Part shown: positions 1 through 7,796 of the stretch, piece after piece
Numbering within the stretch: position 1 is the stretch's first letter
Layout: the number at the start of each line of letters is the position of its first letter
NCBI RefSeq assembly: GCF_036208045.1
Contig: NZ_CP121472.1
Coordinates: 3,855,531 to 3,919,530 of the forward strand
Direction of reading: 5' to 3'
Source of the DNA: Thiorhodovibrio winogradskyi
GTDB taxonomy: Bacteria; Pseudomonadota; Gammaproteobacteria; Chromatiales; Chromatiaceae
DNA: 64,000 nucleotides
Position numbers and translations under genes: made by a program
Notes under the pieces: generated by a model
What the model saw: the letters and a program-made list of their open reading frames with translations, nothing else
Databases searched by the model: none
Told to the model about the DNA's origin: nothing

Positions 1-66
1 CACAGACGCAGTCTCTCCGAAAATCGTCCGGCATGGCCGGACACCTTGTCGATCATTGACTTAATT

Positions 67-114
67 ATTGAGTCAATAATTGAGTCGATTATTGAGTCGA
101 TTATTGAGTCGATC
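67..114. repeat. 12-bp tandem repeat, four copies
   Basis: Four head-to-tail copies of a 12-bp unit close to ATTGAGTCGATT occupy this stretch, with one or two substitutions in the outer copies. Every copy contains GAGTC. The first copy lies in a larger palindrome (63-81, arms AATTATTGA/TCAATAATT). No gene is visible in bases 1-213, which lie beyond the 3' end of rlmE. Confidence 0.9.
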
Positions 115-117
115 AGG

Positions 118-149
118 CGGTATTGATCAATACCGGGTGATCAACCCGG
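118..149. other. two adjacent GATC-centred inverted repeats
   Basis: Positions 118-135 form a perfect 18-bp palindrome, CGGTATTGATCAATACCG. Positions 133-149 form a second stem, CCGGGT/ACCCGG, around GATCA. They share three bases, so only one can fold at a time. They lie 65-95 bases past the rlmE stop codon and could end its transcript, but no T-run follows, so the role is open. Confidence 0.6.
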
Positions 150-213
150 GTTGCCACCCCCGCATCCTGACACAGGTAGACGCGCAAAGCCAAAGTCAGC
201 CTGTCGCATCAGC

Positions 214-894
214 CTAAGCCCCTACACTAACAGGGCCTTGACCCGGACCTGTTTTGGTGACTGCCCGGCAAGCTGGGCGAAAACCCTTGGCAACCAGGTA
301 GGTCTCACGGCTGTTAGCCCGGGAGGCATCCGGCTTGCGCGTCACCACCCGCTCGAAACAGCGGCGCAGTTCGCGCACGAGTGGGTCAAAGCCCTCACCT
401 TGAAATGTCTTGACCACCAGATGACCTCCAGATTGCAGCACTCTGGTCGCCAAGTCCAGCGCCAACTCGCAAAGATAGATAGATCGCGGCTGATCCACCG
501 CCCGCATGCCAGAAACATTTGGGGCCATGTCGGAAAGCACAAGGTCAAGGAGTTCTCCATCCAGAACCAAGTCGATCCGCTCAAGGAGCAAGTCCTCGGT
601 AAAATCGCCCTGAACGAAGACCACACCCGGCAAGGGGTCCATCGGCAGCAGATCGAGGGCAATCACCTGCCCACGCCCCCCAAGGCGCGCGGCCACCACC
701 TGCGACCAGCCACCTGGGGCAGCGCCCAAATCAAGCACCCGCATTCCCGGTCGCAGCAGCCGGTCCTTGGTGTCGATTTCGATCAGCTTATAGGCTGCTC
801 GCGAGCGATAACCCTGGGCCTGCGCCTGCTTGACATAAGGGTCACGCCGTTGGCGCTCAAGCCAGCGCTGGCTGCTTTTGCTGCGCGCTGACAT
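214..894 (-). CDS. rlmE: 23S rRNA (uridine-2552-2'-O)-methyltransferase RlmE (FtsJ/RrmJ)
   Basis: Cytoplasmic SAM-dependent enzyme that methylates the 2'-O of U2552 in the A-loop of 23S rRNA late in 50S assembly. The 226-residue protein has the family's SAM-binding loop [14 protein letters not shown] (about residues 53-66). The catalytic tetrad can be placed at K36 (RAAYKL), D122 (LSDMAPN), K162 (VVKTFQG) and E197 (SRETY). The start was set at the ATG giving MSARSKSS, because the 18 extra codons of the longer frame do not resemble the family. It lies 92 bases downstream of a membrane protein gene on the same strand. It is not next to ftsH, its usual neighbour in enterobacteria. Confidence 0.95.
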   Translation of the reverse strand: MSARSKSSQRWLERQRRDPYVKQAQAQGYRSRAAYKLIEIDTKDRLLRPGMRVLDLGAAPGGWSQVVAARLGGRGQVIALDLLPMDPLPGVVFVQGDFTEDLLLERIDLVLDGELLDLVLSDMAPNVSGMRAVDQPRSIYLCELALDLATRVLQSGGHLVVKTFQGEGFDPLVRELRRCFERVVTRKPDASRANSRETYLVAKGFRPACRAVTKTGPGQGPVSVGA

Positions 895-986
895 CGTACC
901 TTGACCAAGAATCAAATAACTTGCCGATGGCATTCCCCACCAGACCAAGCGGCGCGCTCAAGAGAGAATCTGCACACCTCATCGCT

Positions 987-1781
987 TTAAACATCAAACA
1001 CCCAGCGAAAACGAAAAATCTCGAGCAACGCCCCTGTAATGGCGCCAGCAACCGCGCCCGCCATCAGCGTGCCTGGCAAACTGTCGGGTAAGGCCATCAG
1101 CGCCATCGCCATTGGACTGGAGACATCGCCGGCAATCGACTTTGACACAATCCAAACGCTTGCGGCTGTTAGCATGGAGACCACACCGATCACAAGCGCC
1201 TCTTTCCAACGGTTATCCAGCCCATCCACCCCTGCAAGGAAACGCACCCAAGGCCGGATTGTCACGACATAGATGACACCATTGACGGACACTAAAAAGG
1301 CCACGGTGACAATCTCAAGCTGTCCTACTACCGGGAAATAGGGTGCTGCCAGCGCCAGCAAGGCACCGCAGAAGGCACCAGAAGCCATGCCTGCCACCGC
1401 CTTCGCGACAACATGAGAGGTGCAGGCACTCGGAAAACTGACAAAGAACCCCCCAGCGATGCCCGCCACCAAGCCGACAAAAGCAGGCTGCCACAGGGCC
1501 GTCGCGGCACCTGGAACCAGCAGTATGATGGACCCGGTCGACACTCCGATCAGGCTCGCGGCAACAGCGACCTGACGCGCGCCGTACAACATGGAGCCAG
1601 CACCACCAGCCAGGGCCGCCGCAGGGACAAAGGCCCAAGAGCCAAGATTCGCCAAACGGAAGAGATCTTCAAGTGCCACGAAAAGTGGCGCGTAAATGAC
1701 GCCAACAATGGCCCAAATGAGCGCGCGCAGCATTATATGGCGTTTTTCCGATGCCGCCGCGGCATAAGTTGAATTCGTCAT
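987..1781 (-). CDS. polytopic membrane protein of unknown function
   Basis: I do not recognise this gene. From the ATG at 1781 it encodes about 264 residues, mostly hydrophobic, with about seven or eight membrane segments rich in Gly and Ala. A conserved-looking loop (RPWVRFLAGVDGLDNRWKEA) lies near residues 170-190. No transporter signature or catalytic motif is evident. A longer open frame runs up to 1883, but its first 34 residues are not hydrophobic; a shorter start at 1733 (MLRALIW) is also possible because neither start has a good ribosome binding site. It precedes rlmE on the same strand and may be co-transcribed with it. Confidence 0.6.
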   Translation of the reverse strand: MTNSTYAAAASEKRHIMLRALIWAIVGVIYAPLFVALEDLFRLANLGSWAFVPAAALAGGAGSMLYGARQVAVAASLIGVSTGSIILLVPGAATALWQPAFVGLVAGIAGGFFVSFPSACTSHVVAKAVAGMASGAFCGALLALAAPYFPVVGQLEIVTVAFLVSVNGVIYVVTIRPWVRFLAGVDGLDNRWKEALVIGVVSMLTAASVWIVSKSIAGDVSSPMAMALMALPDSLPGTLMAGAVAGAITGALLEIFRFRWVFDV

Positions 1782-1883
1782 CTGTTGATCGATGATACTG
1801 ACTGAAAAACCGCATGCACCAGACACCGGGGCCCCGGATGGAACATGACAGGATGGATGGTCGCCCTGGTGAGAGAACCACAC

Positions 1884-1905
1884 TGAGCCGAACCTGAGCC
1901 GAACC
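1884..1905. repeat. 11-bp tandem repeat, two copies
   Basis: TGAGCCGAACC occurs twice in tandem and is followed by a decayed third copy that begins TGAACC. Confidence 0.8.
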
Positions 1906-2024
1906 TGAACCAGACTTGAACCTGGAGAGGGCCAACAGACTGAAGCGAAGCCAACATAGCCCGCTAAACAGGAGCTTACACAAGGCAGAGCTCACACCAG
2001 GAACTCATGATAGAACCCCAACCC

Positions 2025-2058
2025 TGAGGCAATCAATCGGGTGAGGCAATCAATCGGG
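2025..2058. repeat. 17-bp exact tandem repeat, two copies
   Basis: TGAGGCAATCAATCGGG occurs twice with no mismatch and no spacer, as expected of a recent local duplication. Confidence 0.9.
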
Positions 2059-2160
2059 GCGGAAAGATTAGGATTAGGCGGTCAGAGCAGGCAGTCACTG
2101 AAAAGTGAGAGGGGCAGTTTTGCGAATGATCGCCTAGAAGAACAAGCTAAATGATCGACT

Positions 2161-2193
2161 GGGTCAATAACGGGTCAATAATGGGTCGATAAC
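2161..2193. repeat. 11-bp tandem repeat, three copies
   Basis: Units GGGTCAATAAC, GGGTCAATAAT and GGGTCGATAAC follow each other directly. The core GTCAATAA/GTCGATAA resembles the unit of the array at 67-114. Confidence 0.85.
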
Positions 2194-2206
2194 TCGATGG
2201 ATCATA

Positions 2207-2232
2207 GGGGCCGCATCTGAAGATGCGACCCC
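2207..2232 (-). terminator. hairpin after the HiPIP gene
   Basis: A stem with arms CGCATCT/AGATGCG, extended past one mismatch by GGGG/CCCC, around a two-base loop. It begins 33 bases past the HiPIP stop codon. No T-run follows on the minus strand, so it may protect or process the mRNA end and need not be an intrinsic terminator. Confidence 0.55.
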
Positions 2233-2264
2233 CGTCGAGATGGTCGCGAAGAGACCCGAAACGA

Positions 2265-2621
2265 TCAAGCAGCCTTGAGAGTCCAGGATGAGCACCAACC
2301 ATTCTCGTTGATGGCTTTGCCTGGGAACAGGCTGCAAGGACGCCACTCGCCGGAATCAGCCAGCACGAACTGACAGTTGGCACAGTGCTGCTCGTTTGGT
2401 GGCAAACCGTCGCGCTTAGCCTGCTCGCGCTCTGACTTGGTCGCGTCATTGACGTATTTTAGGGCCTGCGCGGTCGGATCAGTGGCCGGATCGACATGCG
2501 GCAGTTCCTCGGCCTGAGCAGCGGCCATGCCGACCAGGTTCATCAGAGGCACCGTGGCCAAACCACCGAGAACGAGTTTGACGGCATCACGACGGCTCTG
2601 ATTCATTGGCTTATCGGACAT
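2265..2621 (-). CDS. hip: high-potential iron-sulfur protein (HiPIP), periplasmic electron carrier
   Basis: Small soluble [4Fe-4S] protein that in Chromatiaceae carries electrons in the periplasm to the tetrahaem cytochrome of the photosynthetic reaction centre. The precursor has 118 residues. It begins with a Tat signal (SRR at residues 9-11, then a hydrophobic stretch) with probable cleavage after AAAQA near residue 37, leaving a mature protein of about 81 residues. The four cluster cysteines are C80, C83, C96 and C110, with the family's CANC and CSLFPG contexts. It stands alone between long spacers, so it is probably its own transcript. This gene is one of the clearest lineage markers in the window. 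Confidence 0.95.
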   Translation of the reverse strand: MSDKPMNQSRRDAVKLVLGGLATVPLMNLVGMAAAQAEELPHVDPATDPTAQALKYVNDATKSEREQAKRDGLPPNEQHCANCQFVLADSGEWRPCSLFPGKAINENGWCSSWTLKAA

Positions 2622-3470
2622 TTGTCGTCTCCTAAACTAGCGATAAACTTGAAGTCGCGCCAGTGCGCGACAAGATTCCATGGGCCATTGGGGCGACCAG
2701 GCCCCAGGGCTTGCCTTAGGTTCGGAAGAGCGGCCCATGCCGCCTATTCCGACCCGGCATTTTGCATCAAAGTTCACCAAAAGGCGAATTTCCATTTTCG
2801 GACATCTGCTGCGCCACCAGCGGCCCGGTCATAAAGGTGCCTGCACCAAAAAGTCGCTTGCGCCACTAGGACTGGCTCAGAGACGCAAGACGCACCTCGC
2901 TTTGCGAGGTCGAGGCATGCACAAAGCTATCATCAGCGTCTCGGCCAGAGCCCAGACCAGAGTCCAGACCAGAGTCCAGACCAGAGTCCAGACCAGAGTC
3001 CCGGCCAGAGTCCCGGCCAGCATCAGAGTCACCAGTTGGCGTCGTAAGCGACCAGGTGAAGCAAGTGAGCGACTGAGTCCGGGCGCTTCGCCGCAAGGGC
3101 GGCAGGTAGCATTGTTCATGGTACTGACCTCCTGATCTCATCGGTGGCTACCTTGGGGTCGCTACCATGGGGCACCCAGGATGGACAGCCCCCACTCAAG
3201 GTGGCACCGATACCAGTACCCCTGATACTTGCCCCCAGACGCTAGCTAGATCAGCTATAAAATGCTGTCAATACAACATTGATCACGACTAGACTTGATA
3301 AAGTTTAGCGCATAAAAAATGCAAGCCAAAAGAAAGCATGATGATTTTACCGGACGTCCAAGACTATGGGCGGACAGAAACAATGCTTGCAAGCGCAGGC
3401 AAGATGGGCCAAAAAGAACCAAGCAGCGCCACAGTGACGCTAACGAGTAGCATCATTCACGAGGTTTTGA
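2622..3470. other. 849-base gene-free region with a repeat array
   Basis: This is the divergent spacer between the HiPIP gene (minus) and the HPF-like gene (plus). It should contain the promoters of both. Open frames on either strand are low-complexity products of the 12-bp array at 2941-3024 and match no family. The part from about 3240 to 3350 is AT-rich compared with its surroundings and is the likely promoter area for the gene at 3471. Confidence 0.6.
2941..3024. repeat. 12-bp tandem repeat, about seven copies
   Basis: Seven consecutive 12-bp units fill this stretch. The four central ones are identical (CAGACCAGAGTC); the flanking ones vary towards CCGGCCAGAGTC. All but the outermost units carry GAGTC. 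The array would encode a Asp-Ser-Gly-rich tract on the minus strand, but that frame has no other protein-like feature. Confidence 0.95.
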
Positions 3471-3974
3471 ATGCACGTAGAGATTCAAGGGGACATGCTC
3501 GCCCTCGATGGCCAGTTGTGCCGTCACATTCGCTCTCAAGCCGAGGCATTTCTGGCCCGGTTTCCCAGTTATCGCATCGAGCTCATTGCCCACATCGGGG
3601 AGGAGTTTGACGCTCTCAAAGGTCACCGCGTGCGCTGCGAGTTGCGCACATCCGTTGCCGATCGCCAACAGATCATTGTGCGCCAGGCGCGCAAGAGCGC
3701 CGATGACGCCATCGCCGCCGCCTTTGTTGAAATCAAAAAGAAGTTCCGCCAGATGAGCCGACGCTTGAATAATTATTCAAACGGCGCCAAATGCGATCCG
3801 GCGTGCATAACCTCCATCCCGGCTCCCAAGTCGCCTGTTAGTGGTCGCGCGATTCCGTCTGGCCTGCTAATGACCAAGGGTAAGAGCCAAATGTCCACAT
3901 CTTCGCGCAGGCATCCTGCCCAACTGCCTCCGAGGTTGCTGGAGCAATCCGACAATAGGCAACAAAGCGGCTGA
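3471..3974 (+). CDS. HPF/RaiA-like ribosome-associated protein with an atypical tail
   Basis: The first 100 residues resemble the hibernation-promoting factor/RaiA fold: a short beta-strand start (MHVEIQGD), a helix, strands with HRVRCELRTSV, and a long second helix (ARKSADDAIAAAFVEIKKKF). HPF proteins bind the 30S decoding region and pause translation in starved cells. The start has a GAGG box six bases upstream. From about residue 101 the sequence becomes Ser/Pro/Arg-rich and unlike the family, which normally ends near residue 100-110. The tail could be a frameshifted end or a true extension. The protein is weakly conserved by eye, so this is a family-level call only. Confidence 0.6.
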   Translation: MHVEIQGDMLALDGQLCRHIRSQAEAFLARFPSYRIELIAHIGEEFDALKGHRVRCELRTSVADRQQIIVRQARKSADDAIAAAFVEIKKKFRQMSRRLNNYSNGAKCDPACITSIPAPKSPVSGRAIPSGLLMTKGKSQMSTSSRRHPAQLPPRLLEQSDNRQQSG

Positions 3975-4079
3975 CCGGCTATCACCAGCGATCACAGTTA
4001 TAGCATCCCGCACAACAAACAGCGCGCCGTCCGCTGGGATGGTGCCTCGAAATGACGACTCGATTCAGGAGATCGACCC

Positions 4080-5009
4080 ATGAAAATCAGTCTCATCGGC
4101 GGTACCGGTTTTGTCGGCCAGGCGATTGTTGATCGCCTGCTGGCGGATGGTCATGAGCTGCGGCTGCTGGTACGCCCGGGCAGCGCCGCCAAGGCGGTCG
4201 AACATCCGCACTGCACCCAAGTCGAAGGCCGGCTAGAAGACCCTGACAGCCTGCGCGTCTGCATCGCCGGGAGTGACGCTGTGATCTACCTGGTCGGACT
4301 GCTGCGCGAGAACGCAGCCGCGGGCATCACCTTCGAGCTGCTGCAGTTTCTAGGTGTCGAACGCAGCATCGCCGCCGCGAAGGAAGCTGGCGTGACGCGA
4401 TTCCTGCTGATGAGCGCCAACGGCATTGATGCCGGGGAAACACCTTATCAACGCACCAAACTCCAGGCCGAGGCGGCGCTCAAGGCCTCGGGACTTGAGT
4501 GGAGTATTTTCCGCCCGTCGGTGATTTTCGGCGACCCCAAGGGCCGCATGGAATTTTGTAGCCAACTCAAAGCGGAGCTGATCGACAGCCCGGTGCCGGC
4601 GCCGCTGTTTTACCAGGGCCTGCTACCGCTGAAGGCTGGGCAATTCAAGCTCGGGCCGGTGTGGGTCGGGGATGTGGCCGCCGCCTTTGCAACAGCACTC
4701 GCGCGCGCCGATACCATCGGTCAGACCTATGCGCTGTGCGGCCCCAAGGAGGTCAGCTGGAAGGAGATTTTGACCACCATTGCCACGGCCAGCGGCAAGA
4801 AAAAGACCATGCTCCCGGCGCCAGTCATGCTGATTGCCCCGGTGGCCGCTGTCATGGAGCGCTTCGCATGGTTCCCTGTCACCCGTGATCAGCTCAAGAT
4901 GCTGGTCGCCGGTAACTGTTGCGCCGAGGACGGCTTCAGCCGGCTTGGACTCACACCGCGGCCCTTCACAACCGCGGCTATCGGCTATCTCAAGACCTCA
5001 ACGCATTGA
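4080..5009 (+). CDS. NAD(P)-binding atypical SDR protein, complex I NDUFA9-like
   Basis: A 309-residue Rossmann-fold protein. The dinucleotide loop GGTGFVGQ is at residues 8-15, and the YQRTKLQAE stretch (about 121-129) sits where SDR enzymes carry Tyr-x-x-x-Lys; here the Tyr-Lys spacing is kept. This subgroup is named for the NDUFA9 accessory subunit of complex I, and bacterial members are also likened to NmrA-type or nucleoside-diphosphate-sugar epimerases. The substrate cannot be told. A GGAG box lies a few bases upstream of the ATG. Its 3' end overlaps the convergent rhodanese gene by 12 bases. Confidence 0.8.
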   Translation: MKISLIGGTGFVGQAIVDRLLADGHELRLLVRPGSAAKAVEHPHCTQVEGRLEDPDSLRVCIAGSDAVIYLVGLLRENAAAGITFELLQFLGVERSIAAAKEAGVTRFLLMSANGIDAGETPYQRTKLQAEAALKASGLEWSIFRPSVIFGDPKGRMEFCSQLKAELIDSPVPAPLFYQGLLPLKAGQFKLGPVWVGDVAAAFATALARADTIGQTYALCGPKEVSWKEILTTIATASGKKKTMLPAPVMLIAPVAAVMERFAWFPVTRDQLKMLVAGNCCAEDGFSRLGLTPRPFTTAAIGYLKTSTH

Positions 5010-5471
5010 ACGCGGCTTGAGCTGCTCGGGACGCACCACGGGGGTGAAATAGACATCGGCGTCGTCGAGATCGACATCCTCGCCGGCGCCGGTCACTAGG
5101 GGTTGGTCGTAGTCTTTCCAGCCACGCAAACCGGTTTGCAGTGAGACCACATTGGAGTAGCCCAACACCTGCATCGAATGGGCCGCCAACACGCTTCGGT
5201 TACCCGAGCGACAGACGACCACGATCTCGCGATCACGCGCCTCCACCAACTCCGGGACCGTCTCCTCATAATCCCATTCGCAGGCAGATTCCAAAATGCC
5301 TCGTGGCACATGAATGGAGCCGGTAATATGCATGGCATCGAATTCATCCGGCTCGCGCACATCAAGAATGAGCAAATCGGGATTCTCCCCCAGGCGCTCC
5401 TCCAGATCCCATGGCATGATCTCGCGCACGTCGGTCAGACAGTGCTGAATGAGCTCAATAAATTTTTTCAT
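4998..5471 (-). CDS. rhodanese-like sulfurtransferase domain protein
   Basis: A single-domain rhodanese of 157 residues. The active-site loop is CRSGNR with the catalytic cysteine at C87, which takes a persulfide in this family. LDVREPDEF (residues 36-44) and HVPRG are also typical. The ATG at 5471 was chosen because homologous domains begin close to it; an upstream in-frame extension reaches 5528. It follows the NarL-like regulator by about 60 bases on the same strand and may be the last gene of that operon. In a sulfur-oxidising phototroph it may serve sulfur trafficking, but this is inferred. Confidence 0.85.
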   Translation of the reverse strand: MKKFIELIQHCLTDVREIMPWDLEERLGENPDLLILDVREPDEFDAMHITGSIHVPRGILESACEWDYEETVPELVEARDREIVVVCRSGNRSVLAAHSMQVLGYSNVVSLQTGLRGWKDYDQPLVTGAGEDVDLDDADVYFTPVVRPEQLKPRSMR

Positions 5472-5532
5472 CGTCGAAGTCGTGGTTCCTTCAAGTGCTG
5501 CAAGATGCATCGGCGCTTCAATCAGCATCAGA

Positions 5533-6183
5533 CTAGCTTGTCTGATCTGAACACAGGCCGCGTTCCACCGCGATCACCGCCGCCTCGACCCGAGAACGCA
5601 CCTCGAGCTTGCGTAAAATGGCTTTGACATGCAGCTTCACGGTGCCGTCGGTAATACCGAGTTCACGCGCGATGGCTTTGTTGCTGAGCCCGGCCGCGAG
5701 CTGACAGAGAATCTCCATCTCACGCGGGGTCAAATCGGAAAAGCGCGGTTCTTTCGCTGGTGCGCTGTTCTCATCGCGCACGGCGCGCGCCAGAACGCCG
5801 GTCAATTCTTTCGCCACCACGGTTTCCCCGGCAAGGATATCGCGCAATGCGGCAACCAATTCGTCCGGTTCCATATCCTTGAGGAGGTAGCCATTGGCGC
5901 CGGCCTGCAACGAGCCGATCAGATCGCGCTCGTCGGTGCTAGTGGTTAGCATGGCAACGCGCCTATCAATGCCATCGACACGCATACGTTTGAGCACATC
6001 GATACCGCTCATCACCGGCATGCGCAAATCAAGCAGCACCACGTCCGGACCGCAATCGCGCGCCAGGCGCAGGCCCACTTCCCAATCGCCCACGGCATCA
6101 ATCACCTCGATACCACGGCGCTCGAGTAGTTCCAGCAGCCCGACACGAAAGAGCGCGTGGTCATCGATCAGCAGCACGCGCAT
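5533..6183 (-). CDS. NarL/FixJ-family response regulator
   Basis: A 216-residue two-component regulator. The receiver domain (1-120) has acidic residues near the start (LLIDDHA), phospho-acceptor D52 in VVLLDLRMP and the conserved lysine in YLLKD. The LuxR-type helix-turn-helix (about 151-195) includes LTPREMEIL and NKAIARELGITDGTVKLHV. The start codon overlaps the kinase stop as TGATG, so the two are translationally coupled and surely cognate partners. Close to NarL/NarP/UhpA in build; the regulated genes are unknown. Confidence 0.93.
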   Translation of the reverse strand: MRVLLIDDHALFRVGLLELLERRGIEVIDAVGDWEVGLRLARDCGPDVVLLDLRMPVMSGIDVLKRMRVDGIDRRVAMLTTSTDERDLIGSLQAGANGYLLKDMEPDELVAALRDILAGETVVAKELTGVLARAVRDENSAPAKEPRFSDLTPREMEILCQLAAGLSNKAIARELGITDGTVKLHVKAILRKLEVRSRVEAAVIAVERGLCSDQTS

Positions 6184-7796
6184 CAGGCGGCCCGCCGCGC
6201 CGGAGTGCCCAGCGGATAGACGCCGCCCTGACCAGAGCCAAAGCGCAATTCCACCCGGGTGCCCTCCCCTGGCTCGGTCTCGATGCTCAGCTCGGCGCCG
6301 ATCCGTCGCGCCCGTTCCTCAAGAATGGATAGTCCGATATGCTCCCCCGGCCGTCCCTGATGGTCTGGTTCAACAAAACCGACGCCATCGTCTTCAACCA
6401 GCAGGGCAATGCGACCATCCGGCTCCTGCATGAGCAACATCCGCACAGTGCGCGCATCCGCGTGTTTACGCACATTATTCAGCGCCTCCTGGGCAATGCG
6501 CACGATGTGCAACTCCTCGGCTGCCGAGAGCTCGAGATGGCGACAACTCACTTGAAAAAAGGTTGGAATATCCGTCTCCTGCCGAAATCGCTGGGCGAGA
6601 TGTTCCAGCGCCGGCAGCAAGCCGCGCCGATCAAGCGGCGCGCGAAAGCTCGAAAGCAGCTCGCGTAGCTCGTTGTGGGCCTCATCGATGCCATTGCGCA
6701 GGCGATTGAGATCGACCCGCGCATCCTTTGGCAAGCTCACATCCACCAGGGCATCCTCGAGCATCCGCACTTTCAGCCGCAGGCTCGCCAGCGTCTGCGC
6801 CAGGGAGTCGTGCAACTCGTGACCCAGGGTACTGCGTTCCTCGACAATCGACAGCCGCCGCGCTTCTTCATCCGAGCGATGCTTGGCGATGGCCACGCCG
6901 ATGTGCTGGCCGATGGTGCGCAGCAACTCCAGAATATCCTCACGCACCGAGACGCCAGGGCGATCAACAAAAATGGTATAGGCGCCAAACAACTCATCGT
7001 GATGCTGCAGCGGCACTGTCACCACCTCTATCTCGTTGCTTGCGAACATCCGCCGCCCATAGATACGCGAACAATAGCGGGCATCGTGGTCGCACAGAAT
7101 CTCGCCGGGAACCAGCACAGTGCCGCACAGACACAGATCAACCGGCGACTTATCCGCGCTGGCGATGAGGTCATTATCCAGACCGATGGAACCAATCAGA
7201 CGCTGCTGACCATCCGGCATCAATAACCGCACCGTGGCCGCTCGACCATTGACCATCTCTTTGAGAACACGCAAAAAGCGCAGCAGCATCTCCTCGAGAC
7301 TATCGGCCGTGGTGATGCCGGCGGCGACATCGTAGAGAATTTTGAGCGAGGCGGTTTTTTGCGCGAGCCGGGTGGTTTGGCGCGCCACGCGCGCGTCCAT
7401 GTCTTCGTACAGATCAGTCAGCTCGGCGTTCAGGCTGCCGATGTCGCGCGCCATATTGGCGAGCACACCCGCATGACGCAGGGATTCACTCGCACCAGGT
7501 TCGCCCTGGCACACGCGCGCGACTGACCCCTCCAGATGCGCGAGCGGGCGCAACAACTGCGAATACAAACGTTGCCCCACCACCAGCGCAGCACCGAACG
7601 CAATCCCCAAGGCCAGCAACACCGCAAGGAGCCAAGCCCCTGCGTCTGGCGGCAGACCAAGCCAATGCAGGATTAACACCAGAACTGCAACCAGGAGCGC
7701 CACCGGCACCGACACGAGCGGCCCGAGCAAGCGCGCCGAGCGCAGCAACTCGGGCACCCTGGGACCACGGAGCGGAGGGCTTTCAGAGGGGTTCAT
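6183..7796 (-). CDS. NarX-like membrane histidine kinase with a Cys-rich GAF module
   Basis: A 537-residue sensor kinase of the HisKA_3 class. Two membrane segments (about 22-44 and 50-73) are joined by only about ten residues, so the nitrate-binding periplasmic domain of true NarX is absent. HAMP follows (about 75-125), then a GAF-like module (150-300) with cysteines clustered in CLCG and in CDHDARYC. The phospho-acceptor histidine lies near residue 325 (HELHDSLAQT), and the ATPase domain has DDGVGF. The cysteine cluster recalls the central module of NarX-type kinases and suggests a redox or metal-based cytoplasmic input. It overlaps the upstream GGDEF-EAL gene (ATGA) and the downstream regulator (TGATG). 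Confidence 0.9.
   Translation of the reverse strand: MNPSESPPLRGPRVPELLRSARLLGPLVSVPVALLVAVLVLILHWLGLPPDAGAWLLAVLLALGIAFGAALVVGQRLYSQLLRPLAHLEGSVARVCQGEPGASESLRHAGVLANMARDIGSLNAELTDLYEDMDARVARQTTRLAQKTASLKILYDVAAGITTADSLEEMLLRFLRVLKEMVNGRAATVRLLMPDGQQRLIGSIGLDNDLIASADKSPVDLCLCGTVLVPGEILCDHDARYCSRIYGRRMFASNEIEVVTVPLQHHDELFGAYTIFVDRPGVSVREDILELLRTIGQHIGVAIAKHRSDEEARRLSIVEERSTLGHELHDSLAQTLASLRLKVRMLEDALVDVSLPKDARVDLNRLRNGIDEAHNELRELLSSFRAPLDRRGLLPALEHLAQRFRQETDIPTFFQVSCRHLELSAAEELHIVRIAQEALNNVRKHADARTVRMLLMQEPDGRIALLVEDDGVGFVEPDHQGRPGEHIGLSILEERARRIGAELSIETEPGEGTRVELRFGSGQGGVYPLGTPARRAA

Larger units (their letters stand above)
1782..2264. other. 483-base gene-free spacer with short tandem repeats
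   Basis: No reading frame here resembles a protein family. The spacer holds three separate small tandem repeats (listed individually) and the hairpin that follows the HiPIP gene. It separates the HiPIP gene from the downstream membrane protein gene on the same strand, so it probably holds the latter's promoter, although I cannot pick convincing -35/-10 boxes. Confidence 0.6.

Noticed and set aside
2941-3024. Possible CRISPR array
   Set aside because: The 12-bp units abut with no spacers, and no cas gene is present.
2866-3141. Open frame of 91 codons on the minus strand with Asp-Ser-Gly repeats
   Set aside because: It is a translation of the 12-bp tandem array; outside the array it has no protein-like sequence, and it lies in a divergent promoter region.
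6183-7796. True nitrate sensor NarX
   Set aside because: The periplasmic nitrate-binding region is missing and no nitrate reductase genes are nearby, so only the general family name is used.
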